From Eubacteriales bacterium (lineage in GTDB: Bacteria > Bacillota > Clostridia > Peptostreptococcales > Anaerovoracaceae), in NCBI GenBank assembly GCA_028702415.1, contig JAQVOT010000010.1, forward strand, positions 1 to 13,513: a DNA stretch of 13,513 nucleotides. The letters are read 5' to 3'. A program made the translations under genes and the position numbers. Below are positions 1-6,203 of this stretch, piece after piece; the stretch's first letter is position 1, and each line of letters begins with the position of its first letter. The notes below the pieces were generated by a model. It ran no database searches. It was not told where the DNA came from and worked only from the letters and a program-made list of their open reading frames with translations.

Positions 1-398
1 CTATCCTTCGCTGCGAAAAGTTCCTCCGCCATGTCTTCAAGCAGGAAGGAGAATTCGCCTTTAAAATCGCCAACTGCCGATGCGTGGATTACCGCATCAC
101 ATGCAAAACCTTCTTCTTCCATATCCGAGATGACCTGCCGGAAAGCATTTATCATATCTTCCGTGGTTTCCACACCGTAATATCTGAAGGCATCCCCATC
201 GATTTCCAGGTCTGCCATCATAAATTCTATTTTTTCCGTACTTACGCTGTGATTGAAAATGGCGAATACCCTGTAGCCGGCTCCCAGAAAACACTTGCTA
301 AGCGCCGTGGAAAGGCTTCCCGTTGACATGTTGGTAATCTTCATTACCTCGTCAATGTATTCATTTGTTGGTCCACCTGTAATTATTATATTTTTCAC
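1..398 (-). CDS. coaB: Phosphopantothenate-cysteine ligase, stand-alone type (C-terminus beyond window)
   Basis: This is the CoaB step of coenzyme A synthesis: CTP-dependent joining of 4'-phosphopantothenate to cysteine in the cytoplasm. The first 132 codons are visible and the frame is still open at base 1, so the 3' end lies outside the window. The start is a GTG at 396-398, preceded by AGGAG six bases upstream; no ATG lies nearby. Seen in the protein: ITGGPTNEYIDEV (residues 6-18) followed by NMSTGSLS, matching the CoaB nucleotide-binding N-terminus (TxGGTxExID... NxSxG), and HASAVGDF near residue 108, matching the conserved AVxDY segment. It begins like streptococcal stand-alone CoaB rather than following a CoaC domain. 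The ribosome binding site overlaps the stop codon of the preceding DUF523 gene (402-404), so the two are probably translationally coupled. Related flavoprotein-like CoaB paralogues are the main alternative. Confidence 0.85.
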   Translation of the reverse strand, partial: MKNIIITGGPTNEYIDEVMKITNMSTGSLSTALSKCFLGAGYRVFAIFNHSVSTEKIEFMMADLEIDGDAFRYYGVETTEDMINAFRQVISDMEEEGFACDAVIHASAVGDFKGEFSFLLEDMAEELFAAKD

Positions 399-401
399 TT
401 T

Positions 402-866
402 CTACTCCTCTTTCTCTGCCAGATATTTCGCAGCTTCTTCCAGATCTTCCTCTCCAAAAACCTTGAATCCGGCATTCCTCAAATATTCTACCGCCAGTCC
501 CTGCCCCGGGATTTTTGTGTCAGTAAATGTTCCGTCGTAGATGGTCTTGCTACCGCATGAAGGACTGTCCTGCTTCATGACGCAGAATATTACATCATTT
601 TCTTTTGCCAGTCGCAAAGCCTCCTCAGCGCCCTTCGTATATTCTTTTGTTACGTCCGTGCCTTTGCATGACATTACTTTTTCGCCAACTCTCTGTGAAT
701 CAGGTCGCGGCGTTGGCAGGCCACCGAAAACTTCAGGGCATATTGCAATCAGTCTGCCTTCTTCCTTCCACTTAAGAAAAATCGGATCGGTTTCAGCTTT
801 TTCTCCGCCATCATATCTTACGATTCTGCCGCCATAAAGGCATTCACTTACCAGTATTTTCTTCAT
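402..866 (-). CDS. DUF523 family protein, TudS-like thiouracil desulfidase
   Basis: A 154-residue single-domain DUF523 protein. Family signatures are all present: SECLYG near the N-terminus with RYDG after it, CPEVFGGLPTPR at residues 43-54, and SPSCGS at 101-106. Cysteines 9, 43 and 104 sit in these three motifs. From memory of the literature, stand-alone DUF523 proteins (TudS) carry a [4Fe-4S] cluster held by three such cysteines and remove sulfur from 2-thiouracil or 4-thio-UMP, giving uracil or UMP plus sulfide. I infer that role here; two further cysteines (67, 95) are not explained. The ATG at 866 is preceded by AGAGGGGG eight bases upstream. It is the first gene after a consensus promoter and leads into coaB with no gap. 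No terminator lies between the two. Its whole length matches the stand-alone family, with no fused domain. Confidence 0.88.
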   Translation of the reverse strand: MKKILVSECLYGGRIVRYDGGEKAETDPIFLKWKEEGRLIAICPEVFGGLPTPRPDSQRVGEKVMSCKGTDVTKEYTKGAEEALRLAKENDVIFCVMKQDSPSCGSKTIYDGTFTDTKIPGQGLAVEYLRNAGFKVFGEEDLEEAAKYLAEKEE

Positions 867-940
867 GTTCGGATCCCCCTCTGTTTTTATTAATGCATAG
901 AATATCCTCTGCCATAGAGAACAATTCTCACACAGAATAG

Positions 941-969
941 ATTATATGATTTTACCTGTAAAGTGTCAA
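941..969 (-). promoter_or_regulatory. Sigma-A promoter for DUF523-coaB
   Basis: Perfect -35 TTGACA (complement of 964-969) and perfect -10 TATAAT (complement of 941-946) separated by exactly 17 bases. The predicted start is near 934, giving a leader of about 68 nt that has no obvious structured element. It fires divergently from the tRNA promoter; the two -35 boxes are 22 bases apart. Confidence 0.85.
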
Positions 970-991
970 CGAAAGCATAGCAATAAACCGC

Positions 992-1021
992 TTTACACAG
1001 CGGCATTGCCTATGGTATACT
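992..1021 (+). promoter_or_regulatory. Promoter of tRNA-Glu
   Basis: -35 TTTACA at 992-997 and -10 TATACT at 1016-1021 with an 18-base spacer; TGG directly before the -10 makes it an extended -10 promoter. The tRNA begins about 20 bases after the expected start site. A 5-bp dyad (CCGCT/AGCGG, 988-1003) straddles the -35. Confidence 0.7.
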
Positions 1022-1046
1022 TTCATTTGCAAAACAGACAATATAT

Positions 1047-1121
1047 GCTCTCTTGGTCAAGTGGTCAAGACGTCGCCCTCTCACGGCGGAATCAGGGGTT
1101 CGACTCCCCTAGGGAGTACCA
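1047..1121 (+). tRNA. tRNA-Glu (anticodon CTC)
   Basis: A 75-nt cloverleaf reads GAG codons. Acceptor arms GCTCTCT (1047-1053) and AGGGAGT (1111-1117) pair with a G1-U72 wobble and a T-G pair. The anticodon stem TCGCC/GGCGG encloses the loop CTCTCAC (1078-1084), so the anticodon is CTC at 1080-1082. The T arm AGGGG-TTCGACT-CCCCT is canonical. The discriminator A is at 1118 and CCA is encoded at 1119-1121. The body resembles clostridial and Bacillus tRNA-Glu closely (GGTCAAGTGGTCAAGAC in the D region). It is a single gene with its own promoter and terminator, not part of a tRNA cluster. Confidence 0.95.
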
Positions 1122-1125
1122 AGTT

Positions 1126-1164
1126 AGATATGCAGGATTAACAAAATCTTGCATATCTTTTTTT
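1126..1164 (+). terminator. Intrinsic terminator of tRNA-Glu
   Basis: A 14-bp stem (1126-1139 with 1145-1158, one G-U pair) with a 5-nt loop, followed by seven T (1158-1164). It starts five bases after the tRNA CCA. Confidence 0.9.
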
Positions 1165-1170
1165 ACACAT

Positions 1171-1212
1171 AAAAACTGTCTAAAACGGGCAGATTAGCCA
1201 CTTATTAGACAG
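1171..1212 (-). terminator. Probable terminator of the DUF3089 gene
   Basis: On the minus strand CTGTCTAA (1212-1205) pairs perfectly with TTAGACAG (1183-1176), and five T follow (1175-1171). The loop is long (21 nt), so it is weaker than a textbook terminator. It lies 26 bases past the stop codon and faces the convergent tRNA terminator. Confidence 0.65.
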
Positions 1213-1238
1213 ATTTTGGAAAGCAGAGGGATTTGTTC

Positions 1239-2318
1239 TTATTTATTCATATAAGCATCAATTCTATCCGCTATATTCTTCTTTAGATTTTCATAGTAGA
1301 ATCCGTAGTCATACCTGTGATAACTGGCATGACCGAAAAGTTCCGGCATAGGTAGTGTATATGTTTCTTTATCGACGCTTGAGCAGATAACTACACCTCT
1401 GTCGGTATCAAGTTGTGCATCTGCAAGATGTTCCACGTATTCTCCGGTTGCCAGGAATGATCCCAGATTTTCGGATTTGTCTGCGTATGTGTTATCTCTT
1501 TTCCAGTTAATAGGGTTAATTGCAATAGCTCCATCAAGGACAACCGCATTATGCTGGTCCTTGTTTTCAGGACCTTCTGTGTTATATGAAATAATAACTC
1601 CCGTGTCATCAGGTCCCTCAGCAAATTTCAGATGTGTGTTTTCATCAAGAAGCCTGTCAGTTACGGAATATCCAATTACATATGCGGCTACCATTCTTTT
1701 GTAATAATCCGGATGTTCCTCCATGTAATCAGCCAAAACAAATGTTAATATTTCCGATCCCTGAGAGTGTCCGGCAAGGATAAATGGCCTTCCCTCATTG
1801 AGATTCTCAAAGTAATAGTCAAGAGCAGCTGCCGGATCCTTAGAAGCTGAATATCTCATTAAATCTTCGTTATCTTTCTGTGGGATCGACAGTGCGTAAC
1901 TGGCCTCAACCTGACGATAAAAAGGTGCATACAGGTTGCAGCTATCTGCAAAAACGCTCAATTGGCCCTGTTTCATCGCCTCCGCTCCCTGGCGCATTAT
2001 TTTATTATCAATGTCACAGACTTGTAAGTCGTCATCATTTTCCTTGGAATAGCATGTGGGATAAAAGTAAATTACGTCAACATCTTTTTCTATGCTTTCG
2101 GGTTGTGAAAGCCAGTTGTCTGCCATACTGTAATCTATAGTGTTCTCCCAGCTCTCAGAACCTGTGGTGCTCGCTACTATCTGCGGAACAGAGTTTTTGT
2201 CTTGTCCCTCCTCCGATCCATTATCCTGCCCACAACCGCTTATAATGAGTGGCAAGGCAATAATCGTTGACAATATGACACATAAAAATCTTCTTTTTAT
2301 CATACTATTCTTTCTCAT
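1239..2318 (-). CDS. DUF3089 alpha/beta-hydrolase lipoprotein
   Basis: A 359-residue secreted, lipid-anchored putative serine hydrolase. Residues 11-28 form a hydrophobic signal peptide ending in a lipobox (LIISGC) with the acylated cysteine at 29; a Gln/Gly/Glu-rich linker follows to about residue 50. The body matches DUF3089: VDVIYFYPTCY (80-90), NLYAPFYRQ (128-136), the nucleophile elbow GHSQG (183-187, Ser185), and C-terminal SYHRYDY, where His334 is the likely catalytic base. The substrate is unknown; an ester or lipid at the outer face of the membrane is only an inference. The first ATG (2318) is chosen because GAGGAG lies five bases upstream; the ATG five codons later lacks its own site. 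It is monocistronic: it has its own extended -10 promoter, and a terminator and a convergent tRNA follow. Confidence 0.87.
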   Translation of the reverse strand: MRKNSMIKRRFLCVILSTIIALPLIISGCGQDNGSEEGQDKNSVPQIVASTTGSESWENTIDYSMADNWLSQPESIEKDVDVIYFYPTCYSKENDDDLQVCDIDNKIMRQGAEAMKQGQLSVFADSCNLYAPFYRQVEASYALSIPQKDNEDLMRYSASKDPAAALDYYFENLNEGRPFILAGHSQGSEILTFVLADYMEEHPDYYKRMVAAYVIGYSVTDRLLDENTHLKFAEGPDDTGVIISYNTEGPENKDQHNAVVLDGAIAINPINWKRDNTYADKSENLGSFLATGEYVEHLADAQLDTDRGVVICSSVDKETYTLPMPELFGHASYHRYDYGFYYENLKKNIADRIDAYMNK

Positions 2319-2367
2319 TTTTTCTCCTCACTACCACAAGTTTGTCGTATAAACCTCCGTAAGAATA

Positions 2368-2376
2368 ATTATAGCA
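2368..2376 (-). promoter_or_regulatory. Extended -10 promoter of the DUF3089 gene
   Basis: TGC-TATAAT (complement of 2376-2368) is a perfect extended -10. The expected -35 position (about 2391-2397, A/T-rich) has no good TTGACA match, which suggests either reliance on the TGn element or an activator. The expected start is near 2361, about 43 nt before the ATG. Confidence 0.65.
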
Positions 2377-2415
2377 CATATCACCTGAACTGTTTTAAAA
2401 GATTCACTGAGCACG

Positions 2416-2432
2416 ATTTACCCTGGGTAAAT
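2416..2432. promoter_or_regulatory. 17-nt perfect palindrome, possible operator
   Basis: ATTTACCC and GGGTAAAT flank a single central T (2424). It lies between the FluC stop codon and the DUF3089 promoter, centred about 63 bases upstream of the predicted start site. No T-run follows on the minus strand, so it is not a standard terminator. Binding of a regulator is inferred. Confidence 0.45.
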
Positions 2433-2452
2433 AGAAGTGTCATCTCTTCACG

Positions 2453-2800
2453 CTAATACAATCTCACAAGCATCTGTCCACCCACAGTCGCAAACACACA
2501 AAGCACCACGCTAAGCACCATATACAATATCGCCGGCAGATAAGAGCCGGTTCTCAGCATATCGACTGCATCAAGGGAAAATGTAGAAAATGTCGTGAAT
2601 CCGCCGCAAATTCCGACTCTCAAAAACAGCAACAGCCGTGGATCAAACTGCGTGTCCCTAAGGGCATATGCGGAAATCAAACCAATCAGAAACGAACCGA
2701 TGATGTTAATACCCATGGTAGGCACCGGAATCAGTCCCATCAGATATCTGGCAATAGAACCTAAAAAACCGCCTGCACCAACAACTAAACAATTTAACAT
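2453..2800 (-). CDS. crcB: Fluoride-specific ion channel FluC/CrcB
   Basis: A 115-residue, four-helix membrane protein that exports fluoride as a dual-topology dimer. Family marks are clear: VGAGGFLGSIARY (7-19), GINIIGSFLIG (30-40) with the conserved Asn32, and GICGGFTTFSTFS (63-75), which carries the TTFS turn and the Phe-box residues that line the pore (Phe71, Phe74). The length is typical. The start is set at the ATG of 2800: GGAGG lies at 2808-2812, seven bases upstream. An in-frame ATG at 2818 overlaps the Shine-Dalgarno region and would add only six residues. A fluoride riboswitch precedes it, which independently supports the function. It has its own promoter and no clear terminator. 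Chromosomes often carry two crcB copies in tandem; only one is seen here. Confidence 0.95.
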   Translation of the reverse strand: MLNCLVVGAGGFLGSIARYLMGLIPVPTMGINIIGSFLIGLISAYALRDTQFDPRLLLFLRVGICGGFTTFSTFSLDAVDMLRTGSYLPAILYMVLSVVLCVFATVGGQMLVRLY

Positions 2801-2807
2801 AGCATTA

Positions 2808-2812
2808 CCTCC
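2808..2812 (-). promoter_or_regulatory. Ribosome binding site that fixes the FluC start
   Basis: GGAGG seven bases before the ATG at 2800. It is flanked by GCAT and ATGC, which could pair and place the site in a small loop, a possible expression platform for the upstream riboswitch (inference). Confidence 0.75.
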
Positions 2813-2828
2813 ATGCATGTTGATTCTT

Positions 2829-2888
2829 GTTTAGACGTCATTAGCACAATTGCGGTTTTGGAATCCCATGGGAGACATCATTCCCAAC
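2829..2888 (-). promoter_or_regulatory. Fluoride (crcB motif) riboswitch
   Basis: The leader of the FluC gene matches the crcB motif. A 5' hairpin uses GGGA (2885-2882) and TCCC (2873-2870) around the conserved ATGATGTC; then AAAACCGC (about 2857-2850), and the 3' strand CTAATGACGTCTA. GATGTC can pair with GACGTC (one G-U), the same long-range pairing seen in the Thermotoga aptamer (GAGGCC with GGCCTC) but with different bases, which is compensatory evidence. The riboswitch should turn on FluC when fluoride binds. No terminator hairpin lies between aptamer and start codon (about 30 nt), so control is probably at translation initiation. Aptamer limits are approximate. Confidence 0.85.
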
Positions 2889-2895
2889 GTTACGT

Positions 2896-2904
2896 AGTAT
2901 AACA
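2896..2904 (-). promoter_or_regulatory. Extended -10 promoter of the FluC unit
   Basis: TGT-TATACT (complement of 2904-2896). No convincing -35 is visible upstream. The expected start falls a few bases before the riboswitch aptamer, as usual for this RNA class. Confidence 0.55.
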
Positions 2905-2945
2905 TTTTTTCCTTGCTTATACTATATATAATTAGTTCATTTTGT

Positions 2946-4055
2946 TTATCCCGTCTTTTTATTCTTTCCCCCAAGCATTTCTTCCACCTGCCGGGCTTTT
3001 TCATGCAGAACGCATCCCCCTGTATGGGCTTCAGTCAGAATTTCGCTGCTCCTGAGGCGGCGAAAGAAGTCAGACTTCAGTGCCAGACTCAGCGAACTGT
3101 CCCGGACATTGATATCCGAGAATGGCGAGAAGGGACAAGGTTCTGCACTGCCCTGGGAGTTGATGTGAAGTAATCCCCTGCCTGCGGCAACGCAGCCCCC
3201 GGAGGCCTTCTCATCTCCCGGAAATGAAATAAAAACCATGTTCTGAAAATCCTTGCGCAGTACTCCGATTCTATCACGAAGCAATTCTGATTCTTCCTCG
3301 TTTAGAGCCAGTGCATCACTGTCACTGGTTGGCGGAACATATTCGATATAGATTACGGAAGTGCAGCCCTGTTCTGAAAGCTGCTGCAGGAAATCCTTCG
3401 ATGTGATTTCACTTAGATTGTCTTTTGTAACCGTTAAAGAAGCACCGAAGACAAGTCCTCTCCGCTGAAATTCGTCCATATTGTTAATGAGGATTTTATA
3501 AATGCCCTCCCCACGTCTAGCATCGGTCTCGGCTCTGCCGCCCTCTATACTCATGATAGGGATAAGATTTCGGCATCGATCAAAAAGTTCCATGTCCCCT
3601 TCCGTGAGGAATGTTCCGTTTGTGAAAATCGGGAAAAGTATGTTTGGCCTATTCCCCGCGGTTTCAATAACATCCCTCCTAAGCATCGGTTCCCCGCCCA
3701 CCAGAATTACAAAGCTGAAACCCAATTCCTCGGCTTCTGCGAAAACCCTTCCCCATTCCTCAGCCGTGAGCTGTGCCAAGGGTTCCTGATCCGTAGTTGT
3801 GTGAATCCCACGGGAATAGCAGCCTTTGCAGTGAAGATTGCATTCACTGGTAATGCTTGCGATGAGCAATGGCGGAATATGGGTACCCACCGCTTCCGCC
3901 TCTTTCCGCTTTTGGGACGCTCTCTTGCTTGCTGCCGCGAAACGTATCATGAAAGCGCTCTCCTTGGGATTTCGCAGGGTCGCCCGAATGGCGTCAGCCA
4001 CGATCCTCTCTACGCCTCGCGTCACATATGATTGCATGTCAAAATTGTTTTCCAT
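2946..4055 (-). CDS. Radical SAM/SPASM-like protein of unknown function
   Basis: About 369 residues. An N-terminal helical region (1-60) precedes a radical SAM core: CNLHCKGC gives the CxxxCxxC [4Fe-4S]/SAM motif at Cys72, 76, 79, and VGGEPMLRRDV (119-129) is the SAM-binding GGEP strand. Toward the C-terminus, Cys288 and Cys307 in CVAAGRGLLHINSQGSAEPC fit the SPASM/twitch spacing (C-x13/14-G-x4-C), and Cys348 may be a further cluster ligand. Substrate and product are unknown; SPASM proteins often modify peptides, but no precursor peptide gene is seen here. The start is uncertain: ATG at 4055 has AAGGTG six bases upstream, whereas a GTG at 4064 would add three residues. The upstream XRE regulator ends at 4070, and its TAG forms part of the ribosome binding site, so the two genes are translationally coupled. 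No clear terminator follows. Confidence 0.85.
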   Translation of the reverse strand: MENNFDMQSYVTRGVERIVADAIRATLRNPKESAFMIRFAAASKRASQKRKEAEAVGTHIPPLLIASITSECNLHCKGCYSRGIHTTTDQEPLAQLTAEEWGRVFAEAEELGFSFVILVGGEPMLRRDVIETAGNRPNILFPIFTNGTFLTEGDMELFDRCRNLIPIMSIEGGRAETDARRGEGIYKILINNMDEFQRRGLVFGASLTVTKDNLSEITSKDFLQQLSEQGCTSVIYIEYVPPTSDSDALALNEEESELLRDRIGVLRKDFQNMVFISFPGDEKASGGCVAAGRGLLHINSQGSAEPCPFSPFSDINVRDSSLSLALKSDFFRRLRSSEILTEAHTGGCVLHEKARQVEEMLGGKNKKTG

Positions 4056-4069
4056 CCCTTGCACCTTTC

Positions 4070-5065
4070 CTATTTCTTAACTGAGCGGACAAGAGCCTTC
4101 ATTATCTCATGATATGCCACAAACAATGCACCTGCCACCGGCCATATGATCCAGGTCATATCCCATCTTGAAGTAATAAAGCTCCAGGCTAGATATGCAG
4201 CCAGTACAATTGCCCAGTAGATACCGTCATATTTTCCGGATCTTTTATTCAGTCTTGTATAGTCACCTTCCTCCAACAGCTTATCAAAGCCTCCCTGCCT
4301 GATGCAGGTAAGCACGATCATTTTTACTCCCACAGCCACGATTGCCAGTAGAATCAGTACTCCCAAAATAGCTGCCATGTCCCTCTCGCTGCTGTAATGA
4401 AGCAGTTCCGTAAGAATCAAGGGAATAACCGAGAGCACGCACAAAATTATACCTATTATAAGCAGCCTGCTGTGTTTCTCCCCGTAATCATCGCGACGCT
4501 CTTTTACCATGCCGCTTACTCCGTATTCTGTTTCTATATCCATTTCCTCAAGATATTCGTAGGGTTTACCGCGCATGGCTGCCGTAAGGAACATGGCCAC
4601 CGCGATGGCCACAATTACCAAAAGCACTGTAACTCCCACCATGGCTGCCATATTTTCGCCTCCTGCCAGTTTCCCTTCATCGGCTTGCCACGCAAGAAAA
4701 ATCAATATGATCGGGGAAAGAATGCAAAGCATGACCCCTGTTGAAATAGTGCTTGCGGCTTTTGCGTTATATTTGAGAAAAGAATTCGCCTCTTCCATTG
4801 AAACCGTCCGAGTTGTTTCCTCGATTCCATTATCGATCGATATTGAATCGGATACAAATCGCTCTTCAATTTCATCTCTCAAGAGATAATCAGTTGTCAC
4901 TCCGAAGGCCTCCGCAAGCTGCAGTATTTTTTTCATGTCCGGAACAGCCTGAGCACCTTCCCATTTTGATACGGATTGCCTGGATACGCCCAGCCGCTCA
5001 GCCAGGTCCTCCTGGGACCATCCGTTCTTCTTTCTGTTTTCTATTATTTTATCTGCCAGTATCAT
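4070..5065 (-). CDS. XRE-family regulator with duplicated six-helix membrane domain
   Basis: 331 residues. Residues 6-62 are a Cro/C1-type helix-turn-helix (WSQEDLAERLGVSRQSVSKW is the textbook recognition segment, residues 16-35). A linker reaches residue 100, then six predicted membrane helices at about 105-126, 139-163, 200-223, 229-254, 280-299 and 303-320. Helices 1-2 and 3-4 are an internal repeat: both contain MAA-(M/I)-(V/L)-GV followed by a hydrophobic helix and a YLEEMD / LLEEGD motif. The protein is therefore probably a membrane-bound DNA-binding sensor. What it senses is not visible. The ATG at 5065 has GGAGG upstream. It heads a two-gene unit with the radical SAM gene, the best candidate target or partner. 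Autoregulation is likely but unproven. Confidence 0.85.
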   Translation of the reverse strand: MILADKIIENRKKNGWSQEDLAERLGVSRQSVSKWEGAQAVPDMKKILQLAEAFGVTTDYLLRDEIEERFVSDSISIDNGIEETTRTVSMEEANSFLKYNAKAASTISTGVMLCILSPIILIFLAWQADEGKLAGGENMAAMVGVTVLLVIVAIAVAMFLTAAMRGKPYEYLEEMDIETEYGVSGMVKERRDDYGEKHSRLLIIGIILCVLSVIPLILTELLHYSSERDMAAILGVLILLAIVAVGVKMIVLTCIRQGGFDKLLEEGDYTRLNKRSGKYDGIYWAIVLAAYLAWSFITSRWDMTWIIWPVAGALFVAYHEIMKALVRSVKK

Positions 5066-5143
5066 TTTTTCCTCCCGGTTTCCAATTCACCATTTTGATG
5101 TAATGTGTTTTTCTGTGACCAGGATAAACCCTTGTGCCGTTGC

Positions 5144-5174
5144 GTTCTACCATTTGGACTTTTCAATTTGTCAA
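5144..5174 (-). promoter_or_regulatory. Possible promoter of the XRE-radical SAM unit
   Basis: A perfect -35 TTGACA (complement of 5174-5169) and a weak -10 TAGAAC preceded by TGG (complement of 5149-5144), but the spacer is 19 bases. Two TATACT hexamers farther upstream (around 5207-5240) are alternative -10 elements. The 286-bp gap 5066-5351 otherwise holds the ABC operon terminator and no convincing gene. Confidence 0.4.
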
Positions 5175-5302
5175 CCTTCAGTTGCAAAAGCTGCAAAATC
5201 AGTATATTTCCATACAAAATACTCCATAAAGTATATCACATGTGGACCTATGGGAGTAGCGGATAGAAACAGGGAATGCGTGATTAAAACAGGTAGTGCA
5301 TA

Positions 5303-5340
5303 TTAAAAATGCAGGGTCCACATGACCCCGCATTTTTTAA
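5303..5340 (-). terminator. Strong intrinsic terminator of the GntR-ABC operon (bidirectional shape)
   Basis: Arms 5308-5318 and 5324-5334 pair over 10 of 11 positions around a 5-nt loop, with A-rich and T-rich flanks on both sides. On the minus strand it lies 14 bases past the permease stop codon and is followed by five T. The reverse orientation would also work, with no plus-strand gene to use it. Confidence 0.9.
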
Positions 5341-5351
5341 TCGCCTTTTTC

Positions 5352-6203
5352 CTACAGTAGATTAAGACGTTTTGTCAGCAGGCGTTCCGATATGATGTGG
5401 AATGCCACAAGCTGTACCGCCGTTATCAGGAAGATAGCCAGAAATCCTATTTGTGCTGCTACGGATATCCCATCTGCCGTGATTAAAGAAATTGAATTCA
5501 ACCAGCCGATCAGGAAACTGTTAGCTCCAATCATATCCATGATCACAGTGGCTGCTCCGACTATTATGGATAACACTATGGTTATACCAATATATGCCCC
5601 CAGAGATGTGAGTATTCTATGCCTGTTAAAAAGCTGTCCGATTGAAATTGCCGCATAAACCTGATATATAGATTTCAGAATCCCCATAACCATTAGAATC
5701 AAACCTTCAAACCCTATCAGTATAAGAGAAGGAGTTTCTCCAATAGCTTCAAACATCCCTTTAATAGAACTTAACATCATGGATAAATCACCCACACCCA
5801 TAATAAACATCATTGAGATGCATACTACTATGCCGCTTCCAATAACAGCACATGCAGCCACAATTCCTTTGGCGGTAATCAGCTGCCATTCCTTTACCGG
5901 TAATGTATGCATCAGATAACCTTCGTCACCTAATAGTCCCTTGTAGAATCGAAGAATTATTACGGCAATAGTCAGTACTACAACCGCCGCGAATAATCCA
6001 ATATAGAGGATCCATGAAACAACGGCAACTATAGTTTCACCGGCACTTGGGGCACCCATATACGGGTCTACAAAGGCCTGGCCTATCCCTGTAAAAGAAC
6101 CTAACAGACACATTATTATCGTCATGGCCAGCAAGGCTACCCATACAACCAGCAACATGCGAAAGCTGGATTTGAATTCAACCTTTATCAGTTTTCCTAC
6201 CAT
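5352..6203 (-). CDS. ABC transporter permease (ABC-2 type)
   Basis: 283 residues with about six to seven hydrophobic segments (roughly 14-36, 58-86, 113-137, 158-182, 203-226 and 250-273) and a short cytoplasmic N-terminus. After the second helix it carries LLGDEGYLMHTLPVKEWQL, a loop typical of clostridial ABC-2-like permeases found beside YtrB-like ATPases. It would pair with the ATPase encoded just upstream; its ATG overlaps that gene's TAA (TAATG), a tight translational coupling. AGGGGTG lies seven bases before the ATG. The substrate is unknown; families of this type have been tied to cell-envelope stress and antimicrobial peptide export, which is only an inference here. A strong terminator follows. 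Confidence 0.85.
   Translation of the reverse strand: MVGKLIKVEFKSSFRMLLVVWVALLAMTIIMCLLGSFTGIGQAFVDPYMGAPSAGETIVAVVSWILYIGLFAAVVVLTIAVIILRFYKGLLGDEGYLMHTLPVKEWQLITAKGIVAACAVIGSGIVVCISMMFIMGVGDLSMMLSSIKGMFEAIGETPSLILIGFEGLILMVMGILKSIYQVYAAISIGQLFNRHRILTSLGAYIGITIVLSIIVGAATVIMDMIGANSFLIGWLNSISLITADGISVAAQIGFLAIFLITAVQLVAFHIISERLLTKRLNLL

Noticed and set aside
946..1197. An 83-codon plus-strand frame across the tRNA gene
   Set aside because: It reads through a clear tRNA and its terminator.
5103..5306. A small plus-strand frame (67 codons) in the gap upstream of the XRE gene
   Set aside because: No convincing ribosome binding site or family resemblance; the region is better explained as promoter and terminator DNA.
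5239..5324. CATGTGGACC (5239-5248) and its reverse complement (5315-5324) within the terminator, a possible anti-terminator pairing
   Set aside because: Only ten bases, and the downstream copy would be transcribed after polymerase has passed the terminator, too late to affect it.
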